Shown: positions 40,417 through 49,186 of the stretch, in pieces
Layout: each line of letters begins with the position of its first letter
How positions within the stretch are numbered: position 1 is the first letter of the stretch
Assembly: GCF_003752505.1 (NCBI RefSeq)
Contig: NZ_RKHO01000001.1
Coordinates: forward strand, 1,054,001 to 1,118,000
Reading direction: 5' to 3'
DNA length: 64,000 nucleotides
From: Nocardioides aurantiacus
GTDB lineage: Bacteria; Actinomycetota; Actinomycetes; Propionibacteriales; Nocardioidaceae
The notes under the pieces: model-generated
The model's input: the letters and a program-made list of their open reading frames with translations, nothing else
The model's database searches: none
What the model was told of the DNA's origin: nothing
Translations under genes and position numbers: made by a program

Positions 40417-41855
40417 CGCTCGCTGCCCTTCAGGTAGGGGGCCAGGCCGTGACGGCCGCCCTCGCGGCCGTAGCCCGACTCCTGGTAGCCGCCGAACGGG
40501 CTGGCCGGGTCGAACTTGTTGAACGTGTTGGACCACACCACGCCGGCGCGCAGCCGGGCAGCGGTCCACAGGATCCGCGAGCCCTTGTCGGACCACACCC
40601 CCGCCGAGAGGCCGTACGGCGTGTTGTTGGCCTTCGCGACCGCCTCCTGCGGCGTCCGGAAGGTCAGCACCGACAGCACCGGACCGAAGATCTCCTCGCG
40701 GGCGATCCGGTGGGCCTGGCTGACGCCGGTGAACAGCGTCGGGGCGAACCAGCTGCCCTTCGCGGGCAGCTCGCACGGCACCGACCAGCGCTCGGCGCCC
40801 TCGGCCTCGCCGACGCCCACCAGCTCCTGGATCCGACCGAGCTGCTCGGGGGAGTTGATGGCGCCGACGTCGGTGTTCTTGTCGAGCGGGTCGCCGACCC
40901 GGAGCGTGGCCATCCGGCGCTTGAGCCGCTCGAGGACCTCCTCGGCCACCGACTCCTGGACGAGCAGCCGCGAGCCGGCGCAGCAGACGTGGCCCTGGTT
41001 GAAGAAGATGCCGTCGACGATGCCCTCCACGGCCTGGTCGACCGGGGCGTCGTCGTAGACGATGTTGGCGGCCTTGCCGCCGAGCTCGAGGGTCACCTTC
41101 TTGCCCGTGCCGGCGACGCTGCGGGCGATGGCCTTGCCGACCTCGGTGGAGCCGGTGAAGGCGACCTTGTCGACGTCGTCGTGGGCGACGACCGCGTGGC
41201 CGGTCGCGCCGGCGCCGGTGACGATGTTGACCACGCCCGGGGGCAGGTCGGCCTGCTGGCAGATCTCGGCGAAGAGCAGCGCCGTGAGCGGCGTGGTCTC
41301 GGCCGGCTTGAGCACGACGGTGTTGCCGGCGGCCAGCGCGGGCGCGACCTTCCAGGCCAGCATGAGGAACGGGAAGTTCCAGGGGATCACCTGGCCGGCG
41401 ACGCCGAGGGACGCAGGGCTGGTGCCGAGGCCGGCGTGCTCGAGCTTGTCGGCCCAGCCGGCGTAGTAGAAGAAGTGGGCGGCGGCCGTCGGGACGTCGA
41501 CGTCACGGGCCTCCTTGATCGGCTTGCCGTTGTCGAGGGTCTCCAGCACCGCGATCTCGCGGGCCCGCTCCTGCACCAGCCGGGCGATCCGGAAGAGGTA
41601 CTTGCCGCGCTCGCTGCCGCTCATCCGCGACCACACCCGGGTGTGCGCCCGCCGGGCGGCCTTGACCGCGTCGTCGACGTCGCGCTCGTCGGCCTCGGCG
41701 ACCTCGGCGAGCACCTCCTCGGTGGCGGGGTCGGTGGTCGTGAACGGCGTGCCGCGCCCGTCGACGAACTCGCCGTTCACGAACAGGCCGTACGACGCCC
41801 GCAGCGTCACCGCCGACCGGGACTCGGGGGCAGGGGCGTACTCGAAGGTGGCCAT
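40413..41855 (-). CDS. Aldehyde dehydrogenase, ALDH16 N-terminal type
   Basis: 480-residue NAD(P)-dependent aldehyde dehydrogenase. Motifs: IPWNFPFLMLAWKVAPALAA, GNTVVLKPAETTPLTA, FTGSTEVGKAIARS, general base in TLELGGKAANIV, and catalytic Cys in FFNQGHVCCAGSRLLVQE (near residue 290). The run VGDPLDKNTDVGAI and the ending FGGYQESGYGREGG resemble the catalytic domain of ALDH16. It lies two bases after deoC, so acetaldehyde from deoxyribose-5-phosphate cleavage is the likely substrate. ATG at 41855; the stop overlaps the half-domain gene. Confidence 0.95.
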   Translation of the reverse strand: MATFEYAPAPESRSAVTLRASYGLFVNGEFVDGRGTPFTTTDPATEEVLAEVAEADERDVDDAVKAARRAHTRVWSRMSGSERGKYLFRIARLVQERAREIAVLETLDNGKPIKEARDVDVPTAAAHFFYYAGWADKLEHAGLGTSPASLGVAGQVIPWNFPFLMLAWKVAPALAAGNTVVLKPAETTPLTALLFAEICQQADLPPGVVNIVTGAGATGHAVVAHDDVDKVAFTGSTEVGKAIARSVAGTGKKVTLELGGKAANIVYDDAPVDQAVEGIVDGIFFNQGHVCCAGSRLLVQESVAEEVLERLKRRMATLRVGDPLDKNTDVGAINSPEQLGRIQELVGVGEAEGAERWSVPCELPAKGSWFAPTLFTGVSQAHRIAREEIFGPVLSVLTFRTPQEAVAKANNTPYGLSAGVWSDKGSRILWTAARLRAGVVWSNTFNKFDPASPFGGYQESGYGREGGRHGLAPYLKGSER

Positions 41856-41857
41856 CG

Positions 41858-42817
41858 TCAGTCCATCGTCACGTAGTCGGGACCGCTGTAGCGGCCGGTG
41901 GTCAGCTTGGTGCGCTGCATCAGCAGGTCGTCGAGCAGGCTGGAGGCGCCGAAGCGGAACCAGTCGGGGTCCAGCCAGTCGGGCCCGGCGACCTCGTGGA
42001 CCATCACGAGGTGCTTGATCGCGTCCTTGGTGGTGCGGATGCCGCCGGCGGGCTTGACGCCGACCTGCTGGCCGGTGGCGATGCGGTAGTCGCGGACCGC
42101 CTCGAGCATCACCAGCGTCACCGGGAGGGTGGCCGCGGGCTGCACCTTGCCGGTCGAGGTCTTGATGAAGTGGGCGCCGGCCATCATCGCCAGCCAGCTG
42201 GCCCGGCGTACGTTGTCGTAGGTCTGGAGCTCGCCGGTCTCGAGGATCACCTTGAGGTGCGCGCTCCTCCCGTCCGGGAGGGCGCAGGCCTCCTTGACCG
42301 CCACGATCTCGTCGTGGACGTCGAGGTAGCGGCCGCTGAGGAAGGCGCCGCGGTCGATGACCATGTCGATCTCGTCGGCGCCGGCCTCGACGGCGTCACG
42401 GGTGTCGGCGAGCTTGACGTCGAGCGCGGCGCGGCCGCTCGGGAAGGCGGTCGCGACGGAGGCGACGTGCACGCCGGAGTCCCCGAGGGCGTCGACGGCG
42501 TGGGGGACCATGTCGGGGTAGACGCACACCGCCGCGGTCGCGGGGCAGGTGGGGTCGAGCGGGTCGGGTCGCTGGGCCTTGGCCGACAGTGCGCGGACCT
42601 TGCCGCGGGTGTCCGAGCCCTCCAGCGTGGTGAGGTCGACCATCGAGATGGCCAGGTCCACGGCGTACGCCTTGGCGGCGGCCTTGATCGAGCGGGTGCC
42701 GAGCCCGGCGGCGCGCTGCTCGGCGCCGACCTGGTCGACCCCCGGGAGGCCGTGCAGGAAGCGTCGTAGCGCGGCGTCGGACGCGGTGGCGTCGTGCAGC
42801 GGGGCCGTGGGAGTCAC
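41858..42817 (-). CDS. deoC: Deoxyribose-phosphate aldolase
   Basis: 319-residue class I aldolase cleaving 2-deoxyribose-5-phosphate to glyceraldehyde-3-phosphate and acetaldehyde. The Schiff-base Lys is in HFIKTSTGK (near residue 218), and the second active-site Lys in QVGVKPAGGIRTTKDA. EIDMVIDRGAFLSG and VCVYPDMVPHAVDAL are also typical. It is longer than the short E. coli-type enzyme through an N-terminal extension, as in many actinobacteria. GTG start with TACGAT six bases upstream: apparently a leaderless first gene of deoC, ALDH, half-ALDH, kinase. Confidence 0.95.
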   Translation of the reverse strand: MTPTAPLHDATASDAALRRFLHGLPGVDQVGAEQRAAGLGTRSIKAAAKAYAVDLAISMVDLTTLEGSDTRGKVRALSAKAQRPDPLDPTCPATAAVCVYPDMVPHAVDALGDSGVHVASVATAFPSGRAALDVKLADTRDAVEAGADEIDMVIDRGAFLSGRYLDVHDEIVAVKEACALPDGRSAHLKVILETGELQTYDNVRRASWLAMMAGAHFIKTSTGKVQPAATLPVTLVMLEAVRDYRIATGQQVGVKPAGGIRTTKDAIKHLVMVHEVAGPDWLDPDWFRFGASSLLDDLLMQRTKLTTGRYSGPDYVTMD

Positions 42818-42823
42818 CGCGCC

Positions 42824-42829
42824 ATCGTA
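42824..42829 (-). promoter_or_regulatory. -10 hexamer TACGAT, leaderless promoter of deoC operon
   Basis: On the minus strand TACGAT ends six bases before the GTG at 42817, with no Shine-Dalgarno. It supports this start. Confidence 0.5.
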
Positions 42830-42839
42830 GGTAAGGCCA

Positions 42840-42871
42840 GACCCGGGCGCACATCGGCGGTGGCCCGGGTC
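42840..42871. terminator. Hairpin downstream of osmC
   Basis: GACCCGGGC (42840-42848) pairs with GCCCGGGTC (42863-42871) across a 14-base loop, 36 bases after the osmC stop on the minus strand and just upstream of the deoC promoter. Probable terminator that separates the two units. Confidence 0.5.
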
Positions 42872-42907
42872 CGGCGTCAGGGGGGCGGGGGTGAGCCCGC
42901 GGGGAGG

Positions 42908-43351
42908 TCAGCCCTCGAGCGAGGCGTCCAGGGTGATCTCGACGCCGGTCAGCGCCTTGCTCACGGGGCAGCCGGCCTTGGCGTCCTGGGCGGCCTTCTC
43001 GAAGCCGGCCGCGTCGAGGCCCTCGACCTCACCGACGACGGTGAGCTTGATGCCGGTCAGCCTGAAGCCGCCGTCGGCCTCGTCCGGGCCGAGCGAGACG
43101 GCGGCGGTCACGTCGAGGGACTGGGGCGTGCCGCCCGCCTCGGCGATCAGGGCCGAGAGCTGCATGGCGTAGCAGGACGAGTGCGCAGCGGCGATGAGCT
43201 CCTCGGGGCTGGTGGTGCCACCGGCCTCGTCGGCCGCGCGCTTGGGGAAGGAGACGTCGTAGGTGCCGACCTGGGAGCTGCTGAGCTCGACCTGGCCCGA
43301 GCCCTCCTGCAGCGAGCCGTTCCAGGCGGTGCGAGCGGTACGAGTGGGCAT
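42908..43351 (-). CDS. osmC: OsmC/Ohr family organic hydroperoxide reductase
   Basis: 147-residue thiol peroxidase of the OsmC subfamily, which reduces organic hydroperoxides. Two redox cysteines are seen: Cys60 in AAAHSSCYAMQL and Cys128 in AKAGCPVSKAL. The OsmC-type N-terminus is RTARTAWNGSLQEGSG. ATG at 43351 with GGAGAG upstream. It is divergent from the MarR-type OhrR gene; the 123-base gap holds a palindrome that is the likely OhrR operator, so peroxide stress should induce it. Confidence 0.92.
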   Translation of the reverse strand: MPTRTARTAWNGSLQEGSGQVELSSSQVGTYDVSFPKRAADEAGGTTSPEELIAAAHSSCYAMQLSALIAEAGGTPQSLDVTAAVSLGPDEADGGFRLTGIKLTVVGEVEGLDAAGFEKAAQDAKAGCPVSKALTGVEITLDASLEG

Positions 43352-43386
43352 GGTGCTCTCCTTCACGTCGGGGATGAGGTCCCGTG

Positions 43387-43441
43387 CACTTGTCTTGTGC
43401 ACAAGATGATCGTAGGCACGCTAAGATTCGTCCCACAAGTG
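43387..43441. promoter_or_regulatory. Putative OhrR operator region
   Basis: TCTTGTGCACAAGA (43393-43406) is a perfect 14-bp palindrome. It is flanked by CACTTGT (43387-43393) and, 28 bases on, ACAAGTG (43435-43441), which are inverted copies of each other. It lies between osmC and ohrR in an unusually AT-rich patch. MarR/OhrR proteins bind such inverted repeats. Confidence 0.65.
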
Positions 43442-43474
43442 GTTCAGCGGAAAACTTTCTCCTCGGAGGTCTCC

Positions 43475-43945
43475 ATGAGCGCGACGACCGACCCGCCGCC
43501 GGTGCGCGGCCTCGACGAGCTGCTCTGCTTCGACCTGTACGCCGCGTCGCGCGCGGTCACGGCCTTCTACCGGCCGCTGCTCGACGAGCTCGGCCTGACC
43601 TACCCGCAGTACCTCGTGCTCGTGGCGCTGCCGGCCGAGGGCGCGGTCGCGGTGAAGCGGATCGGGCACGACCTCGAGCTCGACCACGGCACGCTCACCC
43701 CGCTGCTGCGGCGGATGGAGCAGGCGGGCCTGCTGACGCGGCGCCGCAGCACCGCCGACGAGCGCCGGGTCGAGGTGGCACTGACCCCCGAGGGGCGCCG
43801 GCTGCGGCTGCGCTTCGACGACGTGCAGTGCAAGGTCGGCGAGGCGGTCGGTCTCGACGACGCGGAGTTCCGGGCGCTGCAGGCCTCGCTGGTGCGCCTG
43901 ACCCGCGCCGTACGCCGGGCCGCGGACACCCCGGCCGACAGTTAG
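43475..43945 (+). CDS. ohrR: MarR family organic peroxide sensor OhrR
   Basis: 156-residue winged-helix repressor. The peroxide-sensing Cys18 is in DELLCFDLYAASRAV, the exact context of the reactive cysteine in OhrR proteins (LCF-LYASSR type). The DNA-binding part includes TYPQYLVLVALP, DHGTLTPLLRRMEQAGLLTR and the wing RRRSTADERRVEVALT. ATG at 43475 behind GGAGGT. Divergent from osmC, which it presumably represses until its Cys is oxidised by organic peroxide. Confidence 0.93.
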   Translation: MSATTDPPPVRGLDELLCFDLYAASRAVTAFYRPLLDELGLTYPQYLVLVALPAEGAVAVKRIGHDLELDHGTLTPLLRRMEQAGLLTRRRSTADERRVEVALTPEGRRLRLRFDDVQCKVGEAVGLDDAEFRALQASLVRLTRAVRRAADTPADS

Positions 43946-43956
43946 CGATCGTTAAC
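43941..43956. promoter_or_regulatory. Near-palindrome upstream of acyl-CoA dehydrogenase
   Basis: GTTAGCGATCGTTAAC is an inverted repeat with one mismatched pair, with its first bases in the ohrR stop codon. It ends 10 bases before the TAGCAT hexamer of the next gene. The position and form suit a TetR-family or similar repressor of fatty-acid genes; the regulator is not in the window. Confidence 0.45.
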
Positions 43957-43966
43957 GTCGCGGGGC

Positions 43967-43972
43967 TAGCAT
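43967..43972 (+). promoter_or_regulatory. -10 hexamer TAGCAT, leaderless promoter of acyl-CoA dehydrogenase
   Basis: TAGCAT ends seven bases before the ATG at 43980. It overlaps an upstream in-frame ATG (43971), which favours the downstream start. Confidence 0.45.
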
Positions 43973-43979
43973 GCCCCGC

Positions 43980-45152
43980 ATGACCTTCGAGCTCTCCGAG
44001 GACCACGAGTCGTTCCGTCGCGTCGTACGTGACTTCGCCGAGAAGGAGATCGCGCCCCACGCGTCCCAGTGGGACCGCGACCACCACTTCCCGGTCGACG
44101 TGGTGGCCTCGATGGGGCAGCTGGGGCTGTTCGGCCTGACCGCGCCGGAGGAGTTCGGCGGCGCGGGCGAGGACGGCGACTTCACCTCGCTGTGCGTGGC
44201 GATCGAGGAGATCGGCCGGGTCGACCAGTCGCTCGGCATCACGCTGCAGGCGGGCGTGGGGCTCGGCATCAACCCACTCCTGGAGTACGGCACCCAGGCC
44301 CAGAAGGAGCGCTGGCTGCCCGACCTCGTCGCCGGCACCGCGCTCGCCGGCTTCGGCCTGACCGAGCCCGGCGCGGGCTCCGACGCCGGCGCCACCCGGA
44401 CCAAGGCCGAGCTCGACGGGGGCGAGTGGGTCGTCAACGGCGCCAAGCAGTTCATCACCAACTCCGGCTCCTCGGTCACCAGCCTGGTCACCGTGACGGC
44501 CCGGACCGGCGAGCGGCCCGACGGCCGCCCCGAGATCTCCGCCATCATGCTGCCGAGCGGGACGCCCGGCTTCACCGCCGAGAAGGCCTACGACAAGCTC
44601 GGCTGGCACGCCTCGGACACCCACCCGCTGTCCTTCAGCGACGCCCGCGTGCCGGAGGACCACCTGCTCGGCGAGCGGGGTCGCGGCTACGCCCAGTTCC
44701 TCGCCACCCTCGACGACGGCCGCGTCGCCATCTCGGCGCTCTCGGTCGGCTGCATCCAGGCGTGCCTCGACATGGCACTGGCCTACGCGGGGGAGCGCCA
44801 GACCTTCGGCGGGCCGATCGGGCGCAAGCAGGGCGTCGCCTTCCAGATCGCCGACCTCGAGGTGATGCTGCACGCCAGCCGCGGCCTCACCTACCGCGCC
44901 GCCGCCCTCAAGGACGCCGGCGCCCCGATGAAGCAGTTCAAGCAGGCGGCCGCCGTCGCCAAGCTCTACTCCACCGAGTCGGCCGTGACCGCCACCCGCA
45001 TCGCCACCCAGGTCTTCGGCGGCTACGGCTTCATGGAGGAGTACCCCGTCGCCCGCTTCTACCGGGACGCCAAGGTCCTCGAGATCGGCGAGGGGACCTC
45101 CGAGGTCCAGCGGATGCTGATCGCGCGGGGGTTGGGGCTCCCGGTCGAGTAG
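43980..45152 (+). CDS. Acyl-CoA dehydrogenase
   Basis: 390-residue FAD-dependent dehydrogenase of fatty or branched-chain acyl-CoA. Signature motifs: FGLTEPGAGSDAGATRTKAE, VVNGAKQFITNSGSS, DDGRVAISALSVGCIQACLD, ERQTFGGPIGRKQGVAFQIAD and the C-terminal QVFGGYGFMEEYPVARFYRD followed by EIGEGTSEVQRMLIAR. The catalytic base is probably the Glu of EEYP or of IGEGT, depending on subfamily. ATG at 43980 chosen from the -10 spacing. It ends at a large palindromic terminator shared with maf. Confidence 0.95.
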   Translation: MTFELSEDHESFRRVVRDFAEKEIAPHASQWDRDHHFPVDVVASMGQLGLFGLTAPEEFGGAGEDGDFTSLCVAIEEIGRVDQSLGITLQAGVGLGINPLLEYGTQAQKERWLPDLVAGTALAGFGLTEPGAGSDAGATRTKAELDGGEWVVNGAKQFITNSGSSVTSLVTVTARTGERPDGRPEISAIMLPSGTPGFTAEKAYDKLGWHASDTHPLSFSDARVPEDHLLGERGRGYAQFLATLDDGRVAISALSVGCIQACLDMALAYAGERQTFGGPIGRKQGVAFQIADLEVMLHASRGLTYRAAALKDAGAPMKQFKQAAAVAKLYSTESAVTATRIATQVFGGYGFMEEYPVARFYRDAKVLEIGEGTSEVQRMLIARGLGLPVE

Positions 45153-45267
45153 GGCCGGGCAGTTTCACCGGCTAGCCGGTGAAACTGCCCGTCGATGTCC
45201 GGTTCGTCCCGATGCTGCGGCCGGTTTCACCGGCTAGCCGGTGAAACTGCCCATGTCCCGGCCCTAC
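45149..45267. terminator. Nested double palindrome, bidirectional terminator
   Basis: A perfect 34-bp palindrome (45157-45190, half-arm GGGCAGTTTCACCGGCT) is followed by a second copy with a perfect 24-bp core (45224-45247, half-arm GTTTCACCGGCT). An outer 11-bp inverted repeat, GTAGGGCCGGG (45149-45159) and CCCGGCCCTAC (45257-45267), encloses both. Each outer arm contains the TAG stop of one of the two convergent genes, so each gene ends in the same TAGGGCCGGG. Probably one terminator per direction. Confidence 0.8.
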
Positions 45268-45872
45268 GCGGAGGGGGAGGACCAGAAGTCGGTCCAGGTG
45301 AAGCCGAGCTCGTCGAACATCAGGCGCAGCAGGGGGAGGCTGATGCCGACGACGTTGTGGGGGTCGCCGGTGACGCCGGAGACGAAGGCGCCGCCGAGGC
45401 CGTCGAGGGTGAAGGCGCCGGCGACGGCGAGGGGCTCACCCGTGGCGACGTACGCCGCGATCTCCTCGTCGGTGACGTGGGCGAAGCGCACCTGGGTGGC
45501 CGCCGAGCGGGCCAGCCAGACCTCGCGGTGGGTGTCGATGACGCAGTGGCCGGTGTGGAGCACGCCGGAGCGGCCGCGCATCTGCTGCCAACGGCGGGTG
45601 GCCTCGGCCTCGGTGCCGGGCTTGCCGAGGATCTCACCGTCGATCGAGAGCACCGAGTCGCAGCCGATGACCAGGGCGCGCTTCTCGTTCGAGGCGACCG
45701 CGACGGCCTTGAGCTGGGCCAGGCGCATCGTGTAGTCGGCGGGGCCGGCCTTGGGCACCGACTCCTCGTCGACGCCGCTGACCACGACCTCCGGCGAGAG
45801 GCCGGCGTCGCGCAGCGTCTTGAGCCGGGCCGGGGAGGCCGAGGCGAGGACGAGCTTGGGGACGCGGGCCAC
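45264..45872 (-). CDS. maf: Maf-like nucleotide pyrophosphatase
   Basis: 202-residue house-cleaning pyrophosphatase acting on modified or canonical dTTP/UTP-like nucleotides. The N-terminal motif KLVLASASPARLKTL and phosphate-site residues in GVDEE, plus IGCDSVLSIDGEILGKPG and FTLDGLGGAFVSGVTGDPHN, match the family. GTG start at 45872, one base after the accE stop, so it is the third gene of accD-accE-maf, an order common in actinobacteria. Confidence 0.92.
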   Translation of the reverse strand: MARVPKLVLASASPARLKTLRDAGLSPEVVVSGVDEESVPKAGPADYTMRLAQLKAVAVASNEKRALVIGCDSVLSIDGEILGKPGTEAEATRRWQQMRGRSGVLHTGHCVIDTHREVWLARSAATQVRFAHVTDEEIAAYVATGEPLAVAGAFTLDGLGGAFVSGVTGDPHNVVGISLPLLRLMFDELGFTWTDFWSSPSA

Positions 45873-45873
45873 G

Positions 45874-46130
45874 TCAGCGGGCGCTGGCGCGCCAGGCGCC
45901 GGGTCCGTGGCGGTGCGGGCCGCGCACCAGGCGGTGGCGGGCCGACCACTCCGAGCGGGGAGCGGGGGAGTCGGGCGCCCCGCCGGACCCGGCGGCCGCG
46001 ACCACCGCGACCAGGGCGGCGAGCTCCTCCGGCGAGGGGTCGCCCGTGACGACGCGCAGGAGCGGCCCGGGCTCGACCGAGGCCGGCGACCCCGACGTGG
46101 GCTCGACCGACGGGGACGGCTCCGACCCGC

Positions 46131-46134
<4 letters not shown>
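45874..46134 (-). CDS. accE: Acyl-CoA carboxylase epsilon subunit
   Basis: 86-residue small subunit found only in actinobacterial acyl-CoA carboxylases, where it helps join the biotin-carrying alpha and carboxyltransferase beta subunits. The Ser/Pro-rich N-terminus (about 28 residues) precedes [20 protein letters not shown] and a C-terminal [20 protein letters not shown], the conserved W and basic tail of the AccE/PccE family. GTG start overlaps the accD stop (GTGA). Confidence 0.85.
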
Positions 46135-47750
<1,616 letters not shown>

Positions 47751-47821
47751 CGTCGGGCTCCTCGTGGGTCGTCGCGGCCGTGTCCTGGCCAGCCTCGCGT
47801 GCGTGCGCCAATCTAGACGGC

Positions 47822-48622
47822 ATGAACGCCGAGCAGCCACGCCGCCCACCCCTCGACGCGGCCGCCGTGGGCGCCACCGGCCGCTGGCGGGTGGAGGTGG
47901 TGGAGAGCTCCGGGTCGACCAACGCCGACGTGGCGCAGCGGTACGCCGGGGGCGAGACCGGGGGGCTGGTGCTGGTCGCCGAGCACCAGACCGCGGGCCG
48001 CGGCCGGCTCGGGCGGGAGTGGGTCAGCCCCGCCCGCAGCTCGCTCACGGTGTCGTTCCTGCTCGTTCCCGCCGCCGACGTCGCCCCCGCCCGGTGGGGC
48101 TGGCTGCCGTTGGCGACCGGCCTGGCCACCGCTGCCGCCGTACGCCGCACCACCGGCGTGGACGTCGCGCTGAAGTGGCCCAACGACGTGCTCGCCGACG
48201 ACGGGCGCAAGCTCGGCGGCATCCTGCTCGAGCGGGTGGACCGCGACGGCACGCCCGCCGCCGTGATCGGGATCGGCCTGAACTGCTCCCAGTCGCAGGA
48301 CGAGCTGCCGGTGCCCGGGGCGACCTCGCTGGCGCTGGTCGGTGCCGCCGACGTCGACCGGGCCCGGGTGCTCGGCGCGCTCGTCGAGGAGCTCGACGGG
48401 TCGCTGGAGCGGTGGGCCGGGGGCGAGGACCTGCGGGCGGCGTACGTCGGGGAGTGCGCGACCCTGGGCCGGCAGGTCCGGGTGACCGTGCCGGGCGGGG
48501 AGGTGCTGGGCGAGGCCGTCGACGTCGACGCGGACGGCCGGCTGGTGGTCCGCACCGAGGCGGGCGAGGAGCACCTGGGCGCCGGGGACGTCGTGCACGT
48601 CCGTCCCGCCGGCGCGTCGTGA
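47822..48622 (+). CDS. birA: Biotin-[acetyl-CoA-carboxylase] ligase
   Basis: 266-residue group I biotin protein ligase without the N-terminal DNA-binding domain of E. coli BirA. Motifs: [18 protein letters not shown], biotinyl-AMP loop [17 protein letters not shown] (GRGRLG near residue 59), [20 protein letters not shown] and [15 protein letters not shown], then a small C-terminal SH3-like domain (about 220-266). Divergent from accD with a 71-base gap, so the ligase and its likely substrate complex are linked. ATG at 47822. Confidence 0.95.
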   Translation: MNAEQPRRPPLDAAAVGATGRWRVEVVESSGSTNADVAQRYAGGETGGLVLVAEHQTAGRGRLGREWVSPARSSLTVSFLLVPAADVAPARWGWLPLATGLATAAAVRRTTGVDVALKWPNDVLADDGRKLGGILLERVDRDGTPAAVIGIGLNCSQSQDELPVPGATSLALVGAADVDRARVLGALVEELDGSLERWAGGEDLRAAYVGECATLGRQVRVTVPGGEVLGEAVDVDADGRLVVRTEAGEEHLGAGDVVHVRPAGAS

Positions 48623-48685
48623 CCGGGGCCGCGCGCGCCCGTCGCAAGCCCGGCGAGGCCCCCACGGCGGTGGCATGATCGCGCT

Positions 48686-49186
48686 GTGGTGATCTCCTCC
48701 AAGCTCCTCGACGACGGCGAGCGGGTCCTCGTGGGCACCCGCACCCACGTCAAGGCGCTGCTGCTCCCCGCGCTGCTGCTGGTGGTGACGGCCGGGCTGG
48801 CGGGCTTCCTGAGCACCCTGCCCGGCGGCGAGCGCGCGGGCACCTGGCGACTGGTGATCTGGGTCGTGGCGCTGCTGGTGGTGCTCCGGGCGAGCGTGCT
48901 GCCGTTCCTGCGCTGGCTCTCGACGACCTACGTCGTCACCGACCGCCGGCTGATCACCCGCACCGGGCTGCTGACCCGCACCGGCCACGAGATCCAGCTC
49001 GACCGGATCAGCGACATCACCTACGAGAAGGGGCTGCTCGACCGGGTCCTGGGCTGCGGCACGCTGGTCGTCTCCGACGCCGGCGAGATGGGGATCCGGC
49101 TGCCCGACCTCCCCCGGGTCGAGCAGACCCAGCTCGCCGTCAGCCGGCAGCTCTACCGCTCCTCGAGGCCGCATGACGACGCCTGA
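48686..49186 (+). CDS. PH-like domain membrane protein (bPH2 family)
   Basis: 166 residues from GTG 48686 (GTG 48689 equally possible). Two hydrophobic helices (about residues 27-45 and 57-72) are followed by a bacterial PH-like domain: TTYVVTDRRLITRTGLLTRT, then GHEIQLDRISDITYEKGLLD and GCGTLVVSDAGEMGIRLPDL. Such YdbS/YdbT-like proteins sit in the membrane with the PH domain inside; function unknown. The last 14 bases overlap the cyclase gene, so the two are co-translated. Confidence 0.87.
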   Translation: MVISSKLLDDGERVLVGTRTHVKALLLPALLLVVTAGLAGFLSTLPGGERAGTWRLVIWVVALLVVLRASVLPFLRWLSTTYVVTDRRLITRTGLLTRTGHEIQLDRISDITYEKGLLDRVLGCGTLVVSDAGEMGIRLPDLPRVEQTQLAVSRQLYRSSRPHDDA

